Assembly (NCBI GenBank): GCA_036365455.1
Contig: JAWQUS010000022.1
Coordinates: 5,208,001-5,272,000, forward strand
DNA: 64,000 nucleotides
Reading direction: 5' to 3'
Source: Macrosoma leucophasiata
Lineage: Eukaryota; Arthropoda; Insecta; Lepidoptera; Hedylidae
The notes beneath the pieces are model-generated. The model was given only the letters and a program-made list of their open reading frames with translations, did not search any database and was not told the origin of the DNA. The position numbers were made by a program, and so were the translations under genes. Each line of letters starts with the position of its first letter. The first letter of the stretch is position 1. Positions 10,067-20,997 of the stretch are shown here, piece by piece.

Positions 10067-10447
10067 AAAAAATGTTGTTTTAGACGGCTACATCATCACT
10101 GAGTGACACAGAACTTACACTCAATGCACCATATATACGAAGCCGGGACGACCCGCTAGTCTCACATAAAATGCATTATTTACACATATTTTCACACTTT
10201 TTTCCTGTCCCTACTTTGCCTAGTGCCAAGTTTCGCATCCACATCTCTCGGCAGATGCCCCCTAGCATTCTTTTGTTTCTGAGCATAGTTGATATACAAA
10301 TATATCATATACATATATAATACATCACAAAATTTAGTGCACTAGGTCAAACTTCTTGGAGAGGTTTAATTGTTAGCCTAAAATAAATTGTTTAGGTTGG
10401 CTGGATTTGGAACTTGAATTTAGAGATACATTTATTAATAATTTTAA
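10067..10447. other. no recognised feature
   Basis: Mostly AT-rich unique sequence. No supported reading frame. Confidence 0.4.
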
Positions 10448-10609
10448 GTTTTTCTTTTGCAATGGAAGCGGCAAACAAGCATGCAGTTCACATTGATGTT
10501 TAGTGATGACTGCAGCCTATAGACACTCACACTAAGACCAAGCTCAAAATGCAGATGCATTACCACTCCTGAGGCCTAAGGTGTTATCCCTCTGTGCCGG
10601 AAATTACAG
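10448..10609 (-). mobile_element. SINE-A 3' fragment
   Basis: Poly(A) side through the central CTGTGCCGGAAATTACAG motif; head missing. Confidence 0.8.
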
Positions 10610-10829
10610 TTTAAAGGTGTATCTATATAACTTTTAGTCTTGTAACGATTCGATTATTCGATATATTCGATATTATTTCTCATTTTAATATTAACCAAGG
10701 TCTGGATTTATAACATTATACTTATCATAATTTATGCGAAAATACTATAATAATATGCTCAAACTGTTATGCCAAACTAGATTATTAAAAAAAAATACAA
10801 CATGCGTTCGAGGGACTTCCGATTATTGT

Positions 10830-10906
10830 GATTGCCTATAGGTTGCAGTATGCATTTAACATCAATGTGAACAGCATGCTTGTTTGCTACCATTACACAT
10901 TTAAAA
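10830..10906 (+). mobile_element. SINE-A tail, diverged
   Basis: Recognisable CTATAGGTTGCAGT and TTAACATCAATGTGAAC motifs followed by a degenerate poly(A). Confidence 0.65.
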
Positions 10907-11041
10907 TTAAAAAGAAATGATTTGATAAAATCACATTATTATGCTTAAGTTATTATGTTAAGACAGTAAAAATCGAGTGTCTGTACCTACATCAAATATT
11001 TGCCCAAAAAAGTTATAGGAGACGATTAAAGAAAAGTAACA

Positions 11042-11431
11042 GAACTCCTTGCCATGCTCTATTAGGCAAATTGATACAATTGAATCTTTTAAACGTCAAG
11101 TTAAGGCTCACTATCTCTCTACCCTCCTTTGAATCATTCTTCTCCAATTCCCTTCCTTCCTTTGTGCACTGTCAATTTGTTTTCAGTTTGTAACTATTGT
11201 TATATCTCTCTCTGTCTGTTAACGTTATTGTGTACCTATTTTATATTTTTTCTTAAAGTGTCGCACACCCCGCCTTCTTAGTTATAAGTTTCTCTTTTTT
11301 TGTTGGGTTGCCTGGAAGAGATCGCTCTTCTAGCGATAAGGCCGCCCTTTGTTTCACAATTTACTTAAGTTTCTTTTTATGTATCCTTGTGTCTTTGGTG
11401 TGCAATAAAGAGTATTTATTATTATTATTAA
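11042..11431 (+). mobile_element. LINE 3' end with ORF2 C-terminus
   Basis: The frame at 11045-11131 reads NSLPCSIRQIDTIESF, then KRQVKAHYLSTLL-stop, the usual last residues of a Jockey-like reverse transcriptase ORF. A ~300-bp 3' UTR follows, with GCGATAAGGCCGCCCTTTGT, an AATAAAG signal and an (ATT)n tail at 11418-11431. Confidence 0.75.
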
Positions 11432-11688
11432 CAGAAACAAAAAAAATTGTCTGTCTGTCTGTACGCCTACCTGTCTGTCTGGTACGCTATAACTTCGAAA
11501 TCATTCAATGGATTTTAATGCGGTTCACAGGATTACTTAAAATTAGGAGCGTTATCAAAACTTTGTTTCGTCAAAATCGGTTAAGGAAAAAAGTTATGAT
11601 CAATTAAAAATGTATTTCAAGCACTGCTTCAAAACTTCTAAACAGAGTTGCAGTTGCATGCGGTTTACATAAACGTATTTAATTTACA

Positions 11689-11775
11689 CAAGCTGTACCC
11701 GCGACTTTATTCGCGTAGAATTTGACAAATATATTGTTCAGAATCCACGCGGTCAAAGTCGTGGGCTCAGCTAGT
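11689..11775. repeat. short inverted repeat, GACTT.CGCG type
   Basis: CGCGACTTTATTCGCGT on one side and ACGCGGTCAAAGTCGTGGG on the other form an imperfect inverted pair. Related to the GACTTCGTCCGCG ends in the 608-985 structure. Confidence 0.55.
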
Positions 11776-12156
11776 ACCAAATAAATAAAGTGCTTAAATC
11801 TCGCCGACGCATAATGTAAACCTCTTACAATACAAACGAAATATTTTTACCCACTCATCCCATCTCAAATTCGCCACGATATGCTATCCCACTGCGGTTA
11901 TATACTAGAAACATAGAGCAACACGAGCCACCGGCAGCGGCGGACCGCAGGGGAATAGCCATAGCGTATATTACCGATGCAAAACAGTCTGTCATTTTTT
12001 GCGGGGGAAAATACGAGTGGCACACACCCACACCATAAAAATCGTATTTTACAACGAAACGCACATCTTGACTTTAACAAAATACATAAACAATTCCACG
12101 CACACATTTAAACACCTAGGCGACAGGCATAGGAACACTAGCGCTTGTACATTTTT

Positions 12157-12620
12157 CACCACCGCATTACCTCGTATACTTGCCGCTAAATGATAGTGTT
12201 CAGCACTATCGAGTTCCGGTCAGTTGGTAATGTACGGCCCTGTAATTTCCGACAAAGAGGCATAACAACTTAAACCTTAAAAAAAAAAAAAAAAACTAAA
12301 TACGCTTACACTCACAGCCCCACAGTAGGTATAAACCTGTGTCGTGGGTGCCGTTGTACACATACAACACATACACAAACACCCAGACCCGAAACAAATA
12401 TCTGTAGGCCATACAAATATTTGTCCCGGTGCGGGGATTGAACCCGCGACCCTTCGAATCAAACGATGGTTTCATACCGCTGGACTAACCGGGTCGTCTA
12501 GGAGTGGTAATGCATCTGCATTTTGACCTTGGTCTTTGTGTAAGTGTCTATAGGGTGCAGTCATCAGTTAACATCAATGTGAACTGCACGCTTGTTTGCT
12601 ACTTCCAATACATAAAAAAA
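12157..12620 (+). mobile_element. SINE-A inside hAT MITE (split by SINE-B)
   Basis: The head part is at 12157-12278 and the tail part at 12500-12620, ending in poly(A). The usual CACCTTAGGCCTCAGGAGTGG junction is opened by SINE-B. The first ~45 bp of the head are absent. Confidence 0.85.
12279..12498 (-). mobile_element. SINE-B with tRNA-like head
   Basis: On the minus strand, 12425-12496 folds like a tRNA: an A box TTAGTCCAGCGG, a B box GGTTCAATCCC and a CCCGG/CCGGG acceptor. The body runs left to a homopolymer at 12279-12295. It is inserted within a SINE-A. Confidence 0.75.
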
Positions 12621-12839
12621 GAAGCCTGCATTTGGCTATTTCCCTCCGGTCTGCAGCAGCCGGTGGCCCGTGTAGCTCTATGACTAGAAATAATCCAAGG
12701 CACGTCTGTTACTCAGAAAGGCTATTTCATCTACACTACGCGGAAATTATTAAGAGTTGTTATTATCCAGTATAAAAATATTCGGTGCGGTCTTTGTAGC
12801 GTAGAAGTTTCATATTATTATAATAATACTCCAAGGGTT

Positions 12840-13841
12840 TTAAAACATTAGGTGGTATATTTTGGCGGATGACGTAACAATTTGATTTTGTATAGCCTGC
12901 GCCACTGAAGGCTTCGCCATACCGATGGTTGTCTTGTCCAGCGGCTTCTCCAGTCGGGATGCCAAAGAAGCGAGGTCATCAAAACCAATCAACCTACGAC
13001 GCGAGTCATCAGGAAGTTTGGCATATATGTTCCCATCTGAAGTCCATACATTCTTCATCCCTAATTGTTTTCGAGCTTGGTAAAAGATAGATTGCCGATG
13101 TTGTGTCAGATACTCATAAACTGCAAAAGTAATACCCTTTAGCTTGGGTTTTTTGGTCCAAATGTTGGTTTTGACAGAGGCATCGGCAAAACGAAGAAGT
13201 ATGGGCCGCGGGCGTCCCCCAAAACTGCTTCCAAGACGGTGACAAACAGTTAGGGCAGTTGGGTCCAAATCAACCCCAGATTCTTATGGAGAATGGAAAT
13301 CACAACGTTGCTGACATTTTCTTCATGATTCGCAGGCACACCACATAGTAAAATGAATTTTCTTCGGTGTCGCATATCAATATGGTCAATACTTCTACTC
13401 AATTCAGAAACTTGTTGCTGCAGAATGCTCAACACACTCCAGACCATCCAGAGAAGAGTATCTCCTCAAAAAATGTTTCTACAAACTATCAGAATATTTT
13501 GAAAACACTGATGACTGACTAAAAATATAAATATATAAATGCTTAAAAATGAATCGGTTTGCTCTCACTGCATTAAATGGATTGCAATACCCAAATAGGG
13601 TTCATTTGTGACATTCTAACATAAATGTAATATAATTATTGTAATTACCTACTGTAACAAATGAAAGCAATAAGTATTGAGTATTGACATGCTCCTTAAA
13701 TGTTGAAAATTATTTGTGAAGAACATTGGTTTTGTTACCCGGGGTACAAGATTTGAAGTTGGCTTCAAATTCAGCCATACGCTGATTTTGTGCCTCCATG
13801 GCTGTCTTCTGTAGGTTAGCAATCGCCAAAACAGATGTCAT
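12840..13841 (-). pseudogene. two-exon ORF1/FP-like protein gene, frameshifted
   Basis: Exon 1 (13739-13841) starts MTSVLAIANLQKTAMEAQ and has heptad-like residues. A GT..AG intron (13479-13738) joins it in phase to exon 2 (12840-13478). Exon 2 continues with a coiled-coil-like stretch (LQQQVSELSRSIDHI), then RRKFILLCGVP, CHRLG...RPRPILLRF and LGMKNVWTSDGNIYAKL. This order is that of the LINE ORF1/baculovirus-FP-like proteins common in Lepidoptera, presumed nucleic-acid-binding. The spliced product would be about 247 residues. One missing base near 13276 shifts the frame between HKNLG and VDLDPTAL. It could be a decayed gene, a retroelement-derived gene, or an intact one with a sequencing error. 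No reverse transcriptase lies next to it. Confidence 0.7.
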
Positions 13842-13849
13842 TGTAATTT

Positions 13850-14530
13850 ATATGGATTGAAGTGTCAGTGAAATCCAAACAAAACAAGGTTAATGACAGG
13901 TCACCGGCAAGTAAGTACAAAGTGAAGCTTTAGATCATTAAATAATCCACTGACTTCAATATATGAGCTCAGTTATGTAAAATTGTATACACTTAATTCA
14001 CTTTTAAGCACTGTAGAGTCTATTTAGATTTAATTTATAATTAAATATTTCTGAGCACATGTGACTTGTTATTTGCACCTACCCGAAAAATAATGTGTAC
14101 AGCTCAAAAAATCTGTTCGTTAGAAACAAAAACAATAAAATTCACATTTCTAATTAAGTCAATAAAGCTTTACAGATTGTTTAATGAACAAAATTTACAA
14201 ACTCCACGTTATTTCAAGCAAATTAATTTTTGATAGCTGACTTCAAAGTTATAATTTCAGAAAGTTGACGTTTACGTCACACCTCTTATAATTTATAATT
14301 ACATTTTATTAAATACGAAACGTTTATTTACTGGAAATCAGTAATTAATTAGTAAGCCCGAACCCAACCAATTCCAAATCAGTGAACACAATCTAATAAC
14401 AAAATTACAAACAGCCAATTTTAATTAATTCTTGTGAACAGCTCCATAGAAATACTTGAATTATAAAGGTGGGTTGTGACTGTCAGCGGGGGAAAAGTGT
14501 TTATAAAAATTAAAATATTTGGCTTATATT
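13850..14530. other. AT-rich upstream region, no feature
   Basis: Lies upstream of the minus-strand gene and could hold its promoter, but no TATA or initiator element could be assigned with confidence. Confidence 0.35.
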
Positions 14531-15640
14531 AAACAATTCAACAATTAGCCACGGCCTTCACCAGTTCGTGGTTCCACCTCCTAGTGGACCGGTCCACGCT
14601 CCGTCTTCCGGTACGCGGACAATCGCTGGATGATGGTGGCCCAGGACATTTTTGGGGAAGGCTCATGTTCAGCAGAGGATGGTTATCGATAGAAATGCTG
14701 ATGGAAATACATACATACTCGTATATACAAAATATTCTTGTGGACGTCTTATGACCTGCATAATGACGCAAGAAGAAAAAATGTTTTTTTCTTGTCGATG
14801 TCGACTTTTGGAGCAACAATTTAATACTTGAATATATTCTCGCTACTTAAGAAAGAAAGAAAAGGCGTTTATTTGGCGCATAGCCAGAAAACGCACAAAA
14901 ACAAACAGATTTAAAAACACAAAACAATTAATTTTATACTAGTACAAGCACAAAAACAATAGACCACAAAAAAGGAGATAAAGAAAAAACCAACTACATA
15001 GTGACACAAAAAAAAACAAGTAGGCAATGATCACAGTGTGTGTCACACGGCTGCGCCAAAATGGTCTCCAGTTTAGCATAGAAGAAGGGGTAACGCCTGA
15101 CGATGATTTTCAATGGAACCACATGAGGGAGTTCACGGATGTCAAAACGGTACGGAAAAATAAAATAGAAGTACATAAATAAAGATACCTAGTAAAAACG
15201 AATAAATATATAATATTTTGACATGACAACGTCTTAAATTAGGTTGCGGCTCGGAGTCACTCACGAAAAAGTGTAACGCCCGGTAACGTAACGATGAGTC
15301 ACCGAACGAGAGAGAGGCCTGCCGGACCGGCGAATGCCTTTCTACCGTGAAAAAGACGTTGTCACGTAAAATCTTCGCCCGTAAAACCGACTTTACAGGC
15401 AACCACCCACACTGAAAATTACACCTAATAAGTTAGTGGCTGCTGTACCGATGAAATGAACTCGTGGCGCGTGCGTCACAGGAGCGCAATGTCCACCCGC
15501 GCCCCTCACCACTGAACGCTGCGCAGCGGTACCTGCCTCCTGCCTCAATCAGATGGCGACGCCGCACGAAACCAGCGTTCGCGTTTGGATTGCACCACGT
15601 GTAAATTATGGGAACAACGCAAATAAATATATACACAATA
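14531..15640 (-). other. probable old LINE fragments
   Basis: Minus-strand 14547-14675 reads PKCPGPPSSSDCPRTGRRS, then VDRSTRRWNHELVKAVANC-stop, reminiscent of an RTE-like ORF2 end. At 14850-15180 an AAGAAAGAAAAGGCGTTTAT start followed by purine-rich sequence resembles a reversed LINE 3' tail. 15430-15600 is GC-rich without assignment. Confidence 0.35.
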
Positions 15641-15682
15641 TTAATACGCAGATAATAAACAACACCAAAATAGAGAGAAAAA

Positions 15683-15689
<7 letters not shown>

Positions 15690-15713
<24 letters not shown>

Positions 15714-15722
15714 AATATATTG
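15690..15722. repeat. (TA)n microsatellite
   Basis: About 24 bp of pure TA within longer AT-rich sequence. Confidence 0.85.
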
Positions 15723-16383
15723 ACGTCTTAAAGTGAAAGTAAGTAGACTCAGTTTTTTTTGTCTTTTACAAGTGCATACATGTACCTACCTACCTTTGTA
15801 AAGAAATGTTTTATTTTAGATGCATAGAATTATAATGTTTAGATGTCAATTAATATCATTTTGTTTATTTACAGGCACTAAAACTAAAAGTTATAAATTA
15901 ACATGCATAAAATAAAAAATTAAAAATAAAATAAAGAAGACAGGAAAAAAATTAAAGAGTATTGCAATGTAATGGCGACGTACGGAGATACTAGAAGATA
16001 TCTAACAAGTACCTACCTTGCTATCTATGTCAGCAGAGCGCAGGCATAAGGTAGGAACATTATAAAAAATACGTGAAGTTTTACAAAATAGTGATTAAAA
16101 ATTACGAAAATTACATTTGAATAATGTCGGTAAGAATATTGCGATTGCTAACAGATCGGTGCTTCATTTTTCAGGCTCACCAGTCAGTAGCAATTGGTGT
16201 CAATCGGGAAGTCTACCTACTCCCACCGCAAGTTCGCGCATTACGGTATAGAAAGGAATCGGCTTAACTACTAGAAGTAGCAATATCTAGCCCTATTCCT
16301 ACCTAAAATGGTCATTAACTACATAAAAACACAATTTTTAGCTCTTAAACTATTCTCTTAAATTTTTGTAGCTTATTTTACTG

Positions 16384-16632
16384 GTAATAGTAGCAGTGTT
16401 TAGCGCGATCGTGTTCCAGTCTGATGATAATATTGGACCTAAAAATTTCTGACATAGAGGTAAAACAACTTAGACCTGAAAAGACCACGACACAGGTTTA
16501 TACCTACTGTGAGGCTGTGAGTATAAGCGAATTTTATTTAATAAAAAAAGGAGAGGCAACCAATTGAAATCACACATTAACTTGCAATGAACATAAACTG
16601 TATGCTTGTTTCACATTTCATGACACAAAAAA
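16384..16632 (+). mobile_element. old SINE-A with SINE-B remnant inside
   Basis: Diverged SINE-A head (ATCGTGTTCCAGTC) and tail (GCTTGTTTCACATTTCATGA, then A-rich) are split by GACACAGGTTTATACCTACT...GTGAGTATAAGCG (about 16483-16545), a SINE-B body in the opposite orientation to the one at 12.3 kb. Confidence 0.65.
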
Positions 16633-16892
16633 AGCTGAATCGTGTTACTCCCATCACGCTCACAAAGGCACCACACCCCAAGCCCCACCTAAGCCGCACA
16701 TCCCTCTAATCTTAAAACCTCCACATTAATTTATTCAGCGCTTAGATAACTGAATACATAATACATACTGTTTTATAATGTCGACGCTATTTTGTCTCGC
16801 ATGCACTTTTGGCTTAGTAAATTATGCGGGAAATTTTATCTGGATTTTGTAAACATGTATTGAACTAAAGTTTATGAAGTAAAAACTTCTAA

Positions 16893-17100
16893 AGCGGACT
16901 TGTGCACTTTTTGTGATGGCTAAAAAATGTTACACTCACATCAGGACACGTGACCTGATGGAAAATTCGTAAGACGTAGGGAGAGTAAACCGTCAGCGCA
17001 GCGAAGGCGAGGAAGTATCCCCGTCTCTTTCTACCACGCGGCGTAAATGTATGCCTGCGCCTGCTGTTTCCTATAGGCGGCGCAGAGCGCTTGCGCGAAT
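16893..17100 (+). repeat. repeat M, copy 1
   Basis: About 205 bp, starting GTGCACTTTTTGTGATGG and ending CGCTTGCGCGAAT. A near full-length relative is at 48972-49193; partial ones are at 34.9 and 42.3 kb. Confidence 0.7.
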
Positions 17101-17180
17101 TTGTGTTACGTGTGTGTTTGTGTTACAGCGTGCTATTAATGTAAAACTTGTGAAGTGTAAATTTTTTAATTCCTATTAAT

Positions 17181-17340
17181 ATTATAAATGCGAAAGTACG
17201 TCTGTCTGTCTGTCTGTTACCTAACCTACGACTGAACCGATTTTAATGAAATTTGGTACAGAAATAGAGCTGATTTTGAAAAAGAACATAGGCTTCTTTT
17301 CGACATCCACGCGCGCGAAGATGCAGGCAGAAGCTAGTTT
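17181..17340 (+). mobile_element. retroelement remnant F (empty-site copy)
   Basis: ATGCGAAAGT, (TCTG)n, ACTGAACCGATTTTAATGAA and a GACATCCACGCG end. It reads GAAATTTGG uninterrupted at 17248-17256. The related copy at 60.4-61.7 kb is split exactly there by the Spy-like element. Confidence 0.75.
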
Positions 17341-17946
17341 AATATAATTGTCATGTTTGTCTACGATAGCGCAATAAATGAGTATTGTATTTTACCACAT
17401 AAATTATACTACTTTTATACTGATATTAAAAGCAATTCGTTTTCATTACCACACTCATCCCATCACCCATTGCATAGTGCAACCCATTATTTTTTAATTT
17501 GCGCAATAAATCATATAGTTTTTTTGCCAGCCACTCACAGCCCCACAAGGTAAAATGTGTATTAAGAGTGTGTTCACACACAACACATAAACAATGACAC
17601 CGGTCCCTTCATAATAACAGAACCAAGAAAAACCGTTAAATAGAGAGCAGGTTTATTGTTAAATATAAGAAAAACTGTTGTATTTCTCAACACATCACAC
17701 AAAAATTCTTGCTAAGTCTCAAATTGTATTTTATCCGAGCTTTTTTGAAGGCCCCAAATTGCCTGCCACGATAAATTCGTCAGTTGTCCACCCACTGAGC
17801 CCCAAGGCTTCAGTGTTGGGACTTTATCATCATTTTTGAACCCCAAGGGGAAAATAATGTGCCTTTTCAATCAATATCTATCTAATCGACCATTTTTTTG
17901 GATATTGTATACATAAGTGAAGTATTATAATTATATAGGGATATGA
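17341..17946. other. no recognised gene; short SINE-B trace
   Basis: 17530-17595 resembles the CACTCACAGCCCCACA end of SINE-B. The rest is unassigned. Confidence 0.35.
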
Positions 17947-17956
17947 CGACCCCACC

Positions 17957-18150
17957 ACAGTACAACCATGAACAGTATGGAAAGTACGTACAAAACGTTG
18001 AAAAGAGGCTCACGACGAGGCTCCTAAGCGGTTCTCGCGGTGCTGCAGTAGTGAGACGCACGCTACTCGAGCGTCGATGCGCATGTTTGTGTATGTGTGC
18101 CGTTTTGAACGTTTTGTACGTAGTTTCCATACTGTTCATGTTTGTACTGT
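17957..18150. mobile_element. 194-bp TIR element with 9-bp target duplication
   Basis: Ends start ACAGTACAACCATGAACAGT and are inverted over about 48 bp with few mismatches. They are flanked by a perfect 9-bp duplication, GACCCCACC (17948-17956, 18151-18159). Nine bases with long inverted ends is typical of Mutator-like elements. Non-coding; the frames on both strands only reflect the symmetry. Confidence 0.85.
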
Positions 18151-18254
18151 GACCCCACCGCCCACTAGCGGAAGAATTTGCTTCCACTAGTGCAGTCAGT
18201 CAACCGAACAAAGGCGGTTAGACCATTCCAATGGGGCGGTGGTAAGTGCAATAA

Positions 18255-18291
18255 GAAGCGCGCATAGCCCCGCGGCTGGTGTAGATCGTAA
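18255..18291 (+). mobile_element. SINE-5S head fragment
   Basis: GAAGCGCGCATAGCCCCGCG and GGCTGGTGTAGATCGTAAG only, then unrelated sequence. Confidence 0.6.
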
Positions 18292-18553
18292 GAACTGAAT
18301 CCACACGGGCGAAACCGCGGTTAACAGCTAGTAATTTCATAAATAAATACAAAGGGTATTCCTCATTCTAATGGACGGGTGTTCAGAAAACAAAAGCCTA
18401 TTTTAAATATAATTTATTTCTTCTCCAAAATTTTGGATGTTGATACTATGGATCACAATGGGCATTAAGTGTGCCGCGCCAAGTCCAAGACAAAGTTCAC
18501 AACGTCAAGAGGCAAATGACTCGATAGGATTTGAAAAGTTAGTTAATGCATGC

Positions 18554-18713
18554 TAAGCCCGGGATGCACCGAGATATTTGTTAAAGTTTAAGTTATTGTA
18601 ACATTTTACTTACATCCTTCTCTAACTTTAATCGATTTCTTTAAGTTAGAGAAGGATGTTAAATGTTACAATAACTTTAACATTTACAAATATTTTTGTG
18701 CAACCCAGGCTTA
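18554..18713. mobile_element. 160-bp foldback MITE
   Basis: Almost the whole element is one hairpin: TAAGCCCGGGATGCAC...AACTTTAA, 8 bases, then the complement ending GCAACCCAGGCTTA. A single related arm occurs at 28903-28985. A TA or TTAA target is possible but cannot be separated from the element ends. Confidence 0.75.
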
Positions 18714-18724
18714 AAATAATTATT

Positions 18725-19446
18725 ATTTTAGTTCACTAGCTGTTCCAGGAACATTGAATAGGCTTTGTTGGACAGATAACTATACCCATAATAACTTTCT
18801 AAAAGTTGGTAACTTATTGTGCGGTAATTTGAAAGATATTCATGCCATTTTTCAAATTAAATACTTTAGGATTCAATCCCTAGGTCAGAGGGTAGGCGCT
18901 ATTATAATTAACATATGTTCCGAATTTGGATATTTTTTAATTTAGCACAAAAATATTCGACACATATTTTATATTTTTCCATTAAAAAAACACTATTTTG
19001 TGATTTCGTTTTCTGTCAATTAATTTACTTTACGTTATGTAAATAAAAATGCGAAATTGAAACATCTCTGCCTTACAACATCGTACTCGGCTTCATTTTC
19101 TCCGTCCATGTTTCTATCAAATGGAACGCCATTATTTTAATTTTCCACACAAAGTTAATAATGCTCTCATTTTACGCAGAAAACTTCCCGCGTAATAAAA
19201 TACACATGTAATGTGTTCGCACCATGCTTGCGAAAATATTGCGATCTCCTTTTTCGCATTTTCTCAGTAGCTAGAATAGGTGTGTGGGTTAAGTTATAAG
19301 TAAGAGCGGTTAGTAAAACAAATACAGGGTTAATTTAAATGAGAGCAACACTTCTTACAGGCAGCTTCTGTACATCCATCCCAAAAAGATTTTTTCAACG
19401 ACTTTTTAAAATTACCTAACAGTTCTTAGAATTTTACGAAAAAAAA
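18725..19446. other. no recognised feature
   Basis: AT-rich, unique in this window. The longest frame (63 codons) has no supporting features. Confidence 0.4.
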
Positions 19447-19735
19447 ACGTAACTTCACGCTTGTAATCCCCGAAAGGGTAGGCAGAGGCAAATGCATGCA
19501 TGTATGCAAGCATACATGCAAACACCCACGATTCGCCAGTTACGTTTTTGGCCCATGCAACAAGTGGCGAGCCTGTTGACATCTCACACATTACCAAACT
19601 TCGAGGTATTGGGAAATTTCCAGAAAATGGAAAAAATCCAATATAACCAGAGATAAAAGACTTTGCGCCATCATCTGTGATAACCCAAGATCCGGGACCT
19701 CAGCGTACAGGCCTGCTACCTGCTACGTTCGAGCG
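19447..19735 (-). mobile_element. SINE-J, old copy
   Basis: Reversed SINE-J: AACTTCACGCTTGTAATCCC end on the left, GTAGCAGG-type tRNA head degenerate on the right (about 19690-19735). Confidence 0.7.
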
Positions 19736-19761
19736 AAATCAGCAAAAACGGGCAACGTATC

Positions 19762-20039
19762 TTTTTTTCGTAACAAAGGTGGCAAGCAATCATGCAGTTT
19801 ACATAGATGTTAAGTGATGACCGTAGCCTATAGACATCTACAGATCAGAGGTCAAAATGGATGCGTTGCCACCCCTGAGACCCGAGGCGTTATGTTTCTG
19901 TGATAGTTATAACGGGGCTATACATTACCATCTAACCGGAACACGATAGTGCTGAACACTACCATTTGGCAGCAGATAAATTAGGTAATGCGTAGGTGTC
20001 TACGCCCTCGAGCACGTACACTAGAACCCTGCCACCAGT
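19762..20039 (-). mobile_element. SINE-A, diverged
   Basis: T run at 19762-19768 and head CTGCCACCAGT. Several substitutions set it apart from the young copies. Confidence 0.8.
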
Positions 20040-20748
20040 TAAACCAGTTGAATCTTAAGAAAACGGTAATCTCAAAAGCACTTGATCCTTGATTCGGGGC
20101 TCGAACTTGAAATCTCAACATAACAGTAACCTGCTGCCACCTAGGCTATACATTTTCATGAGAAGTAAAGGAGATGTTGCAAAAATGTATGGACCTCCGG
20201 CCATGTATTGTACACAATATCATTAACAGGCAAAATCAATATAAAAACGTTTTTTACTGCATATTTTCATTTATTTAGCTTTGTTTGCAGTTACAAAACA
20301 TTCTTTGCAGTTAGAATTGCAACTCAAAACCAACATGGCGGATATGGCGGGCGATGTCATTTTGACATTTTATTTTTTATTGTTTTTTTTATTGTTGGAG
20401 AAAAAAGTAATATTTTCTAAATACTATCGAAATCGGTTTTATGTGTTAAAACTACAATAATCGATTTAAAATTTTAAAAAATTCATCGGAACTTCTTTAA
20501 ATTGATCGATTCGATACATAGTTATTTTTTATAATATGTGATGCACTAGTAAGATACAGATAGCATTCGTTTTGTTTTATATACATAGGTACCTACTATC
20601 CCAAGCATCGGCTGTATCGCCGCCATGTTGAACATGGTTGAAAATGATAAAACCGTTTGAATTAAATGTGGTTGTAACTCTAAAATATATTCTTGAATAA
20701 CTTAATTGTATTTATTTTATTTTCAAAGAAAAATGGAAAGAAAAATTT

Positions 20749-20823
20749 GACTTCAGGCGAGACTCGAACTCGCGACCTACTGGGAATCTAGTCCAGCCGC
20801 TCTTCCAATTGAGCTACTGAAGT
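20749..20823 (-). repeat. tRNA-like sequence in tH repeat (1)
   Basis: 75 bases fold as a cloverleaf: a 7-bp ACTTCAG/CTGAAGT acceptor, GCTC/GAGC D stem, GCGAG/CTCGC T stem with TTCGAGT loop. Both polymerase III boxes are present (TAGCTCAATTGG, GAGTTCGAGTC). The anticodon loop is abnormal (9 bases or a bulged stem), so no amino acid is assigned. It is part of a repeat, so a working tRNA is unlikely. Confidence 0.7.
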
Positions 20824-20997
20824 CCTGCCCGATTTGTCAAATTTTTCCTTCACATCTATTGCATTGCTTTATGGTAGCAGCAGCGCCATCTATTACCAAC
20901 TATGCTAGTTAGGCAACCGATATAATAGACTTTTCAGTTTATTGAATATCGTAAAGAAGTCGCTTTTACCCTTAATAATTGTTTTAAGGGATTGTTT

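Larger units (their letters stand above)
11912..12682 (+). mobile_element. hAT-type MITE, copy 1 (split by SINE-A)
   Basis: Starts CATAGAGCAACACG and ends CTCTATG, with long imperfect inverted ends including CCGGAGGGGAGTAGCCATA-type sequence. It is flanked by a perfect 8-bp duplication, ACTAGAAA (11904-11911, 12683-12690); eight bases is the hAT signature. A SINE-A occupies 12157-12620. No transposase. Confidence 0.85.

Noticed and set aside
17882..18187. 101-codon minus and 69-codon plus frames
   Set aside because: They cover a Mutator-type MITE; the frames mirror each other because of its inverted ends.
20749..20823. A functional tRNA gene
   Set aside because: The sequence lies in a dispersed and tandem repeat, and its anticodon arm does not fold normally. 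Described as tRNA-like.
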